From Chaetoderma sp. LZ-2023a (lineage: Eukaryota > Mollusca > Caudofoveata > Chaetodermatida > Chaetodermatidae), in NCBI GenBank assembly GCA_034401795.1, contig CM067366.1, positions 73,887,018 through 73,951,017 of the forward strand: 64,000 bases of DNA, in the 5' to 3' direction. A program made the position numbers and the translations under genes. Below, piece after piece: positions 1-11,200 of the stretch. Under the pieces are notes generated by a model. It was not told the origin of the DNA. It was given only the letters and a program-made list of their open reading frames with translations, and ran no database searches. Each line of letters begins with the position of its first letter. The stretch's first letter is position 1.

Positions 1-56
1 TGTTTCCAAAACCACAACAGAAACATGATAATTAGTAAAATTTTGAACGCAGTGTT

Positions 57-140
57 CTGTTGAATATTTTGGAGTTAATTTGATTGGAAACCAATGCTGC
101 CTAATGGTTCTAATCAAACTAAGTAAAAAATATTCAACAG
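57..140. repeat. Hairpin element of the TGTTGAATATTTT family, copy 1
   Basis: Two arms reading TGTTGAATATTTTGGAGTTA and its degenerate complement (ending AATATTCAACAG) enclose a short loop. This family recurs about fifteen times in the window, always about 70-95 bp long. Confidence 0.7.
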
Positions 141-289
141 ATATTGTTATATTTTGTTTTGGAAATAATCGATATTAATTCTGAGGTGCATTGTGAAGTC
201 AAATCAGGACATGAAGTGTTAAAACACTTTTAAGCATTTGAAACCAAAAGACTAAGAACGAAAAATTATTTACAATGCAAGAACTATCA

Positions 290-375
290 TATTGAATATT
301 TTGAAGCTAATTTAGAAGCTGTTGCAGCCTATGGTAGCAACAGATTCCTGTCGAATTAGTTTCAAAATATTAAAC
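290..375. repeat. Hairpin element of the TGTTGAATATTTT family, copy 2
   Basis: Arms ATTGAATATTTTGAAGCTAA and TTAGTTTCAAAATATTAAAC, with the typical GCTGTTGCAGCC...GGTAGCAACAG centre. Confidence 0.7.
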
Positions 376-1106
376 AGCTTACCTGTAGTTACCTTGAAAT
401 TGTGATTCTGGACATTAAGGGTTCAAAGAACAATTCATCCGACAAACACTGTTCATTCACCCATTTCCCTTCTCCAACACTTTCATCGACCCTTCTAAAG
501 CACTTTCACTCACCCTCTTCCAGCACTTTCAACCACCACTTATAGATGCATGCATACATGTGAGCGAGGATGTTTGCCTTAGTTAATCGTCATTCTAGCA
601 TCTGAACTACAGACAAGCGAACATGGATATATCAGCCAGATATATCAAAAGACCAAGACACTTGCATACACATGCTCACATATCTGGTGTGTGTGTGCGT
701 GCATGCATGCGTTCCTGTTCAAGTGCGTGTCACTCTATGGTACAACTTGTGACATTTCATTTATAACATTTTTTCTCAGTACTATGAACATTTTGTGATG
801 CAGCACATTGGCAGGCGAGGTATTGTAACACAGGATTGATGTACCAGATTTGATGCAAATCCATGCAAGCAATCAAAAGTTACTCTCCAGAAGCCTGTTG
901 GGTTGACTGGAGATGAAACGTGGTGATTTTTATAGATGGTTTTATAAAACAGGACTATTTCACACATTGTTATTATTATTATTATTTCTACTACTGTATT
1001 ATTCATACCCATCATTCCTGGTCTGCCTTGTGTCTTGCCTCCGATAACAGCGCTCCCTGGTGCACGACCAGACTGGATTCTCACTGCCAATTAAAATTAA
1101 TTAGTT
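376..1106. other. Non-coding stretch, no gene recognised
   Basis: Short pyrimidine-rich and GT-rich patches (about 460-540 and 660-740) and a short ATT run near 970. The open frames here are short and lack family motifs. Confidence 0.5.
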
Positions 1107-1437
1107 AAGGTGCATATTCACACCAAAATGCTTGAAAATAAAATTGTTAAAAGTATATACTTCTAGAGGCTTACATCTAGGCAAGATGTAAAGAAACAAA
1201 ATTAATTTCATTACGCGTAAGTTAATACAATATTTTAAGCTATGAAATTAAATTAGAGACACGAGTCCATAATTTAATTTCACAACTAAAAAAATTATAC
1301 TAATTCATGTGTAATGTTATCATCACGATCATATATTAAAATTTATTTCATTTATTTACATCTAGGCACACAATCTAAGGCTCTAAAATTATAAAAATTT
1401 TAACAATTTTATTTTCAAGCATTTTGGTATGAGTATC
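1107..1437. mobile_element. Foldback (MITE-like) element, family with 49350-49635
   Basis: The left arm GGTGCATATTCACACCAAAA, followed by GCTTGAAAATAAAATTGTTAAAA, is complemented at the right end (TTTTAACAATTTTATTTTC then AAGCATTTTGGTATGAGTATC). Inner parts of the arms also pair imperfectly. There is no coding capacity. A second copy with the same termini lies at 49350-49635. Confidence 0.7.
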
Positions 1438-1999
1438 AATAGATATCTTTATTAACCAAGGTTTTGTCATCAGTAAACCCCTCTTTACGATACAATATAC
1501 AATCAGCTACAAGTGAAGACGTAAGGATGTGCTAGCCATGTTAGGCTGCTGAGGATATTAAACCTTGCTGAACTCGTGTTAAAATCTTAAATTTTTAAAC
1601 TAAATTAAAGATTGAACTGGTGTTAATTTTTCAACAAATTTGGTGGAAGCTGTTGCTGTCTACCATATCCACAACAGTAACATCGACCAGCACATTTTTT
1701 GAAAAATGTACACCAATTTGGGAGGAATGCAGCTTTAGCTATGACCCCCAACAAACCCAAAAGCTGGTTAAGAATCAGGAAGGTCAGGCTCAAAAGGTAT
1801 CACATGTGAGCCCTGTTATTACTTGTATCTAGATAAGAAACCAGCAAAACAGAAAACAAACGATTGACAATTCAACTATTAAATACATTTAGCAAGAAAA
1901 CCAAGCATGGTTCACACAGACAAGAAGCACATATTAACAATTACCCCTGTCACCCATACCCAAACAAAAATAAACTGCATAAATTTTGTTGATCCTTAC
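1438..1999. other. TAF1 intron 9 (partial), non-coding
   Basis: Downstream of TAF1 exon 9 in the gene's direction. It contains a degenerate hairpin at about 1625-1715 (TTTTTCAACAAATTTGGTGG ... related to 28108-28190). No further TAF1 exon was found. Confidence 0.5.
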
Positions 2000-2219
2000 T
2001 TTGTTGTATGAACTGACCGGCCGTTCTGTGAGTGGACGAAGGGATCCAGCCAGCAGCCATGGATTTGTGATGCTGTTGTTGAAGTATTTTTTGCCGGACA
2101 TCATCAGCATTCCATATGATATCGTCTTCCCACTGGACCTGTGTGACCATGTTGAAGACTTCATCAGGGAACTCTAGATTAGTAGATGACACTGGCTCCG
2201 GCTTGACATCTTCATCTTT
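2000..2219 (-). CDS. TAF1: TAF1 coding exon 9 (last one in the window)
   Basis: 220 bp from a TTTCATACAG acceptor to an AAA/GTAAGG donor. It encodes KDEDVKPEPV, FNMVTQVQWEDDIIWNADDV and AAGWIPSSTHRTAGQFIQQ. This matches LMVTQLHWEDDIIWDGEDV and LAGWLPSS of vertebrate TAF1, entering the conserved central domain. It leaves one base. I found no candidate for the next exon in 1-1999, so the gene continues off the left edge. Confidence 0.93.
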
Positions 2220-5200
2220 CTGTATGAAAGCAATCAAGTAAGATTTTAAAGGAAATGATAAAAAACAAGGGTGACTATCATAAATTGGTACTCCACAACC
2301 AGTGTCATTATCAGCTACACGATGGCAAATCTCTAGAATTTTGTCAAGGGCATGACATTTAACCTTTTGAAAAAATTCATCAGCATATCAAGGATCAAGG
2401 TAAGTGACAGGAGCTACAGTTTGAAATCTCTGACACCTGGAAACACAATTGTTATAATTGATGCACTGATATCAAAATTGGGTTCTACAACACACTGGGC
2501 TTGAGACATCATTAAATAGAACTTTTGTAATTCATTGACATTGACCACAAAATCTATAGGGATGATCAAGTCTCCTTGATTATTATTTTTGCTGCGACTC
2601 ACAACTAAAATAAGTCAGCTTGCTGGTCCATTGGTCGGCCAGATGTCCCATCAGTGTCTCCATGACGCCATAGGTGATGCATACAGTAGAAGTACAGGTG
2701 GCGTGACATAGCCAGAGTGGACACTGAGGGCAGAAACGGTAGCCCGCTCAAATCTCTCTAAAATTGGAGGGCCATCTGGAGTTCTGAAAACTGAGGGACG
2801 TGAAATATCCTACCATACCATACCATACCATTTATAATTTAATAAACATTCAAGATATTCAACAGCTTACCTGTATTGTAACTTTGAAATTGGGATTCTG
2901 GGTCATGGCACAAACTGTTAAAATTGATTAAAATGTGTATACAATATGGGCACAGATTAGCTAGAAATGGGCGTGGCATAGCTAACAAGAGTGCCACCTA
3001 GCGGAGGCTTAATACACCCATCTTTAATGAATTTTAACCTTTTCAGGGAGTATAACTCTGGCAAATATCGATAGATCTCATCGAAACAAAATCATGACAC
3101 TTCGTCTCTACATATATGTTTACTGGAAATCGAATTTGAGATGCAGGTACAAAACTCCCTGAGATCGGGCCCGGGAAATATTTTTGGACAAATTTTACTC
3201 TTTTCAGGGGGGATAACTCTCACAAATACGGATGGATCTCGCTGAAACAAAATCATGATGCATCGTCTCCACCTAATATGTGCACTAGAACAAAAATTTC
3301 AAATATAGGTGGAGAAGTTTTTGGGATATGGCACGGACACAAAACATTTGACTCATTTTACACATTTCAGGGGGGATAACTCTAGCAAATATCAAGATCT
3401 CGACGAAACAAAATCATAACACATCGTCTCCGCATATGTGCACTGCAAAAATGTAGGTTAAGAAGTTTTTGAGATACGACCCGGATACAAATTTTTGACG
3501 CATTTTATGCATCTCACGGGGGATAACTCTATCAAATATTACCAGATCACGACGAAATGAAATCTTGACACACCGTCTTCGCCTAATATGTGTACTGGAG
3601 AAAGAAATTTCAAATGTAGGTTAAGAAGTTATTGATATGGCCCGGACATGGATTTGCTAACAGACAGACAGATGGACAGACACCACACGCCATTACATTA
3701 TACGACCTGGGTTTTTTTCAAAACGGGCATATAAAAATGGATCCCTCTATTTCCATAATTATGAGTTTCTCCCAATAAGGAGGAGGGGGTATCGCATTTA
3801 GCTATGTGTCTGTATGCAGCCACATCTCAGAAACTACAGATTAAATTTGGCTCAAATTTTAACACAGCAAAGACTGTTACAATAAAATAAATGAAATCAA
3901 GGATTTCTTTTTTCACGAGAGAGTTGATACTTACCTCCCTAATACTTTTGATATTGCTAAATATTGGCTTTCACTCAATAAACACTCAGATTAAAACAGT
4001 TAGGTGCCCCTACTGGGCAGGGAGTCAGAGCGTAGTCTGGCGGATGCCAGCCCCACCACCGCGCATGCGCAGACTAGCACTTCCTCTGACTAATTTATTG
4101 GCTGATACACATGCAACTATAAAGAGCCTGAAGACCGAGCCTCTGAGGGGTGGAGAGGCCGGGTCCGTATCTAGGGAGGTAAGTATCAACTCTCTCGTGA
4201 AAAAAGAAATCCTTGATTTCGTTTATTTCACATCAAGAGTATACTTACCTCCCTAATACTTTTGATATTGCCAGAATTCGACCAGCTCATCCCTATACGC
4301 TTTTCTGCGTTTAAGGCACTTAAACTTCTGAAACTGTATGAAAAAACAGTCAGGATTTGACTAACCATCGGATAACACCCCCGATGTATGAGAGATGACC
4401 GAATGTCATATGCGCTCCCCCCCCCCCTCCTTCCTGGGAGGAAGAGTCGAATGACCTCAATGTCCTATACGCTCTCTACGTACAAGTGCCATGTACTACA
4501 GGACAGAGACGAAAAAACTCCATTTTCGTATACTCTCAACAATGAACCACATAAATACACAAAACCATCATCATATTAATAACGGGTAACGTGACAAGAC
4601 AATCAACAATGGACAACACATACACAAGACTGACCTTGTTGAAATGGTTGCTGACATCCTCTTCCCATTGGTGAAGAACGATGCAGTCCCAAATTAGTGG
4701 TTGTTTCCATAAATTAATTGTGAAATATATAAGCAATGAGGAAACCCCATAAAAAATATATGCCTAGTTATTTTTTCAAAATCGACAAGGCGAGAGGATT
4801 AGAGGTGTCACGGAGATAATGGTCTGTAAAACTTGACTCACAGTGCCACTGAGCCACTGACATAATATCATCCACAGGGACCCCATTAAATAGGGCAGTG
4901 GATGTCACTACGCCGCGGACACTGTGAGCCTTGGCCACGTCAACCTGCTTCCCGGTGGCGGATTTATGGCAAAACTGAATGCATTCTACAATCCACCTGG
5001 AAATGGTGTCCTTAGAAGCCCTGCCATGGGGTTCAATATAAGACAACCATAACGCCGACTGGTCGGTGCGCCACTCCGCCGTACGTTGTTTGTACCGGCG
5101 AAGCGCCCGGACGGGACACCATGCTTTAGAATTAGGATCATATCTAGTTAAAGCAGGCAAAACAATAGGTTGACCTGGATATTTCAACGACTGATTTTTA

Positions 5201-8200
5201 GCCAAGAAATTAATCCTAGGTAGCAGCTTAAGGCCTTCCCCTGAAACCACAAAACGGTCATCCTCGGCTGATAAGGCATGAATTTCACTCCTACGCCTAG
5301 CCGAGGCCGCAGCAATTAAAAACACAGTCTTCAGTGTTAATAGTTTCATAGAAATGGAACTAAGTGGTTCAAACGGCTTATCACCTAGTACTTGAAGCAC
5401 TAGCGATAAACTCCAAGACGGAATCACAGGTGGATTCCTTGGTCTTAGATTGCCCATGCCTTTAATTAATACATTTAATGTATTTACTTCATCACTTCCC
5501 CTCTTAGCCAAGCAAGGAATAACAGACATTAAAGCTGACTTATAACCAGCAATAGAGTTAGGCTTGAGGCTATAGGCATCATAGAGGTGACAGAGGAAAT
5601 CAGCTACTACCTGAATAGATGAATCCATTGGATCAATACATCTTTTTGAGCACCATTCTGCAAATCTGTTGATTTTATAATTATATGCTCTGGAGGTTGA
5701 CCCCCTCCTGGCTTTGGCCATAAACATGGCTGCTTGCTCAGAAAAGCCCTCCTTAATTCTAGATTCCTTGACAACATCCACGCAGTCAATCTGAACATTG
5801 ACGGATTGTTGTGAAGGGCCTTGCCCTGGAAGATAATATCGTCCATCAGAGGCAGAGGAACCGGATTGCAGACCAGAAGGTCCAGCAGATCCGTATACCA
5901 TGATCGGCTTGGCCAATCCGGGGCGATCAGAAGCACTTGGCATTCCTCTTGTCTGATTTTCTGAAGAATTTTTGGAATCAGGATTGCTGGAGGGAATGCG
6001 TATGCATACATTCTCCCCCAGCTGATAGCTAACGCATCTGTTGCGAAAGCGCTTGGATCCGGAATCGGAGAGACGTACGTCGTCATCTTCGCATTCTTCT
6101 TCGTTGCGAACAAATCGATGTTGGGTTTCCCCCGATGGTCGAACAGACGATCCGCCACACATTGATTTAGTTGCCATTCCGTGGGTAAAACATTCATCCT
6201 TCGGCTCAATGAGTCTGCTAGCAGATTTAACCTTCCCGGAATATGAACTGCTTTCAAGGTAATCTGGTGATCCAGGCACCAACAAAGCATTCTCCATGTC
6301 ATCATACAGAGACTGGGCGACTTCGTTCCGCCCTGGCGGTTTATGTAAGTCACAACTGTTGAGTTGTCTGAACGAATAAGAACAATCTTGCCCTGAACTT
6401 TCTGTAAGAAATGTTCCAGGCCCAGGACTACTGCTCTTAGCTCCAGTAGATTTATATGTTCCTTTGACTGTTCCAGATTCCAAAGCCCTGATATCGTGGA
6501 CTCTTCCAGGCAAGCTCCCCAGCCCTCCATCGATGCATCTGTATACACAGTCACCTGAGGGTGGGGAGGGGTTAGCATAACCCCCACCAAGAGATTCTCT
6601 GTGTCCAACCACCATTGCAGGTGATGAATCAGAGGCGCCAACACTGACACATTCGAGTCCAGCGAACCTGTACTCTGGGTCCATTGTGTCATGAGAAATA
6701 ACTGGATCGGCCGCCTGCGTAAGGCGGCCTGAGGAATGACTGGTTCCAATGAAACCATCAACCCCAGCATTCTCAAGTAAACCCGTGCCAGGACATGATG
6801 ACTGTCGCACACTGACTGAATTAATGAGATGAGTTTGTGAACTCTCTCCTGAGTAGGATAAACATATCCTGTCTCTAGATCGAAGAACATCCCCAGGTAA
6901 ACAAACTTCTGGGATGGAGTCAGCTCTGATTTTGGGAAATTGATCATCCAGCCTAAGTCTGTGAGAGTTTTCAAAACAATCTCCAGACTGGCCGATAAAC
7001 TTTCCCGGGTGTGTGCTTTCAACAGCCAGTCGTCTATGTACGTGTGGACTGCTATGCTTTTCCTGCGGAGGTATGCGGTGATCGCAAGAACCACACGGGT
7101 GAAAACCCGAGGAGCCGTGGAAATTCCGAAGGGTAGCACCCTGAATTCCCACTGTCTGCCCTGGAATGCAAATCTCAGGAAGCGACGGAAACTCCTGTGT
7201 ATGGGGATGTGGAAATAGGCGTCCTTCAAATCTATCGACGCTGTCCACATTCCCCTCTCTAACCCCGCCAACACCGAGCGCACAGTCTCCATCTTGAAAC
7301 TGGGCGTCTCTATGAACTTGTTCAATGGCTTGAGGTTGAGAATTGGTCTCCATCCTCCGGTGTTCTTTGTTACTAAGAACAGGGTTGAATAGAAGCCCGG
7401 ACACCTCTGTGCCGGCTGAATAGCTCCTTTTTGTATGAGGGAATTTATTTCCTCCTCGATACACAACCTTTGATCTGGATCTCTCGGATTTGGAGTCCAG
7501 ATCGGCACTAGAGACAGTCGCGATGGCGGGCCTGTCATCCAATCGGGATGATACCCGACTGAAAGCCATCGCAAGACTAAACGGTCCTGAGTTAACCGTT
7601 CCCACTCTTGCATGTGGTCGGCTAGCCGGCCTCCCACCGGTCCACCTAGGCATAGAGGTGGACATAAGGAGTGCAAGAGCGGCACTGTCTCCTTTGCCAG
7701 AAACACCGGCGTGGTTCTCACCGCGGTAACCGTCCCATCAGGAATGATTACCCCGCCCAGATCCTCGCGCGCCACGACCAGCACCGCGCGCACCTCGGTG
7801 CGCGGGCAGCTGCCTGGCTGACTGCGCCTGAGGAGCCTGCGCCCCCCTCGCTGCTGGCTGAATCGCACGCGGCCGAGGCCGACGCTGCGATGGTGGTTGG
7901 CCTCTGACCTGGCCACTACCACCTCGAGCCTGCAGGGGACGATACGCAGGGGGTGCGGCGCGAACGTTGGCACGACGAAGCACCTCAAACTGCTCGCGCA
8001 GCGCCCTCTGGTTATTGACCAGAGTAACCGTCTCCTGGAGGTGCCTACATCCCTCACCTCCAAAGAGACCAGGACCTGTCATAGGCGTACGTAGTAGCCT
8101 ATTGTATAGGTCCTGGGACGGGCACAGATTATCAAAGGCAAAAGTGCGCCTTGCCCGGACACTCCTGGTCACCGCCCGCGTCATACAGTCCAGCGCCAGG

Positions 8201-11200
8201 TTGATACCATCCTGGATGGCTCGCTGAACTGTGACCGGACTTGGCTGGCGCGATGCGGATGCTGTTACTACCCCTTGTAACAGCTGGGAGACGTGGGACA
8301 GAGCGGCAATCGAAGCCCTCCCACTCTCCTCCGCATCACGCAACGCAGTATTTGCTGAACGCAACGCGTTCGAACACAAGACTCCTGTGTCAGAACGGGA
8401 GCCTGGCCGCGCATCCTCACCCAAAGCCGCGCGGTCATCCACGCTCGGCTTAGGTACCACACCGTACCGCTGGTAGTCCAGGGGCATGATGCGGCAACGC
8501 CTGGCCACCTCGCGCGGGGCCTTAGCGAGACGTCCACTCGACTTAATGGACGTCTCCGCCGCCTCGAACATGTCAACGACATGCTCTGCCAGCGGCAGAG
8601 AAGGCATAGCGTTAGCAGTAGGCTTACCAGCTAACCACGGCCTGTGATCACGCTGGCTAGCCGACTGCTCCACGGGCAGATCTGGTCTAACACTCACCAA
8701 CCACTGGCAAGCGTCAGATCAATCCTCCTCCGTGGCTAGCTGCGAGCGCTCTACAAGACGGGGGCCTTCGTCTTCCTCCTGAGCGCAAGCAACAGAGCTT
8801 GATGGCGGGTACGCTGATATCCCTGGTAAGCCAGGGAGAGCATGCGGGCCTGACAATACCGGCATGCTAATCTCACTGGTTTGACCAGGAGCAGGCGCCG
8901 TGGTAGAGCGCGGGGCATATACCGCCCCACCACGGCCCCGGCCAGCACCAGCGACACTCTCGGCAAGCCGAGGTATGCGGTAACGCTGGCCTTCAGCGCC
9001 CAGGGCCACAGTCTGAACCGTGGATTCTACCCCTGGGAGAGTAGAACCGTGGAATAAGGCGCCCGTATTCCCCGCGAGGGGTGCACAGACGTCATAATCC
9101 ATGTCCACGTCCTCAGACGGCGACCCCAACAGGTAATCCTCATCCTGCTGGCCAGACAGATTAGACTCCGGGTCAGCAAAGAGAGCTAACCCGGACTGGC
9201 CAGGGAAGGTGCCATACGAGGTACTGGCACCCGCGGTGTGCGGATAGCCCTGGACTGATAAGCAGCCCGCGGGTTCCAGCGACAACCGTCCACGGTCCCT
9301 ATTGGGCGCGGCAATAAGCCTGCTGCCAGGGTCGTGGAACTCCCCCTCTAATTGGGCCACCTCTGAATCTTCAAACAACGGAAGCGTACTAAGGAACGGT
9401 GATTCAGAGGCGGGGATTACCTGCTCCGAAGCAGATGATGAGGCCAACAAAGGATTTGGTCCAGGAAGCATGCCACGAAGCAACTCTGGAACCAAATCCT
9501 TTATTGTCCTCCTCATCTCTCCCAACATCTCGGTCCGGAAGGCCTCCATGTCCACCGCGGACGAGGCCTTCCTCTTACCCTTCTTACTTACAACCTCTTT
9601 TTTCAGCTTCTTCTTCTTCTCCTCCTCCACCACCTTGTCCTTCGCCTGCAAGCACAAGAATTCGGACATTAGCTCGCCCCCCCAGTGCTTACATATCTCG
9701 CAATTAAGCAAGGGACCACAGGGGCTACACTGAAAACAGAGATGAGGACCAAACTTGTCCCTCAAAAATCGTCCACAGGACGCACAACCAGGTCTCTGAA
9801 AAAGGCGAAATGACGAGGAGTATGAGCAATCTAGTTAAGCTTAGAAACTCACCAACTCAAGAGAAGGAAAAATGATCATAAAGATCATAATTTATCAGAA
9901 AACCAGCTTCGGACAACTTTAATTGTTAATAAAGAGCAAGGCTGATTATGACGTCATTAATCCTATGACAGGAAAAAATCGATCCCCAACAAACATCCCA
10001 GTGCAAGGACGAATTGTATCTCTAACCAGAACATGTGCAGAATGGACATTTCGACTACACAAGCATCAGATATATACTGATAACAATGGCAAATACTGTT
10101 AATTATCTCCCTTTCCTCTAAATAATTAACATCACCTCATATCAATAATTAGATACCTGACACCTTGTCTAGACAAACCATCCAACCTGATGAACTGGAG
10201 CACTCCACCAACTGAACGCCTCTTAACTCTCTCCGCCTCTAGGGGAAGGAATTGGATCAAGAGGGCAAAGTGAGAAGACCTTTATAATAGGCCTCCAACT
10301 CACTGGACATAGAATTTTTGGTTAGATAACCTAACAGTATTAGTAGGAAATGGAACCATGGTGGAGAGACACAAACCCTCTGCTGATGTCATGTCCATTA
10401 TATTTCTTCACACAGACCTGTGGACATAAACACAAAGAGAGATTAGTCTTATATAGCACCTAGTTGAAATAAACCAACTAATCAAGGCGCTTATCACGTT
10501 TAGCGCGAGTCCCGGAAACACATTACAACGGGACAAAACTCGCTAATTTTACTAGAAGTCACCTGATTTAAAGGTCCTGAGCCCTCCTCTGGCGAAGTCA
10601 CTCTTCCTGCCATCTTTATCAGGGATAAACACTTCTGAACTTTCACAAAAACACTTAGAATTGAGCCACGAAAAGCACTAGCACAAAAGCATGTGTAGAC
10701 TCTCTGCCAATAAATTAGCAAAGAGGAAGTGCTAGTCTGCGCATGCGCGGTGGTGGGGCTGGCATCCGCCAGACTACGCTCTGACTCCCTGCCCAGTAGG
10801 GGCACCTAACTGTTTTAATCTGAGTGTTTATTGAGTGAAAGCCAATATTTAGCAATATCAAAAGTATTAGGGAGGTAAGTATACTCTTGATGTGAAATTG
10901 GATTTCCAGAATTTTGACGCGATCTGAATTTGAAAAACATGCATCTGAACCGGATAAAATTCTTTAGATATCTCGGAAACTACCATACAGATTTGTATCA
11001 AATTTTAACTTATAAAAAGATGTTACTGTATACTAAGTTTTCTGAAATTTGGTGTTGATCTGAAGAAAATTTAAAAACATGACAAAAATCGAAGGATGAG
11101 ACTCTGCAATATGCCTGCTTGCACTTTTTATTATAATGCTGTTGATCACGAGACACTGTATTTTAAACCTTTTTAGCGACAAATTCTTTACAATATAAAA

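Larger units (their letters stand above)
3889..10898 (-). mobile_element. DIRS-type tyrosine-recombinase retrotransposon, nearly complete
   Basis: About 7.0 kb. Inverted repeats of about 160 bp (3930-4088 and 10722-10888) are essentially identical in their outer part. The left end has an extra ~40 bp not in the right end. An internal complementary region at 4172-4270 fuses the complements of both termini, the hallmark of DIRS elements, whose cDNA is circularised and inserted by a tyrosine recombinase without target duplication. None is seen here. Minus-strand order: Gag, RT/RNase H/methyltransferase-like, tyrosine recombinase, in overlapping frames. It lies in TAF1 intron 8 in the gene's own orientation. 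Apart from one TGA in Gag, the frames are open. Confidence 0.93.

Noticed and set aside
2414..2602. Possible additional TAF1 exon at 2240-2602 (minus)
   Set aside because: Frames are protein-like but do not match TAF1, and exon 8 to exon 9 already joins correctly in phase and sequence.
5900..7665. N-terminal 600 residues of the recombinase frame
   Set aside because: This is the unused frame across the RT/RNase H gene; no recombinase similarity starts before about 5830.
9302..9733. 143-codon plus-strand frame with a Phe/Ser-rich end
   Set aside because: Reverse shadow of the Lys-rich part of DIRS Gag.
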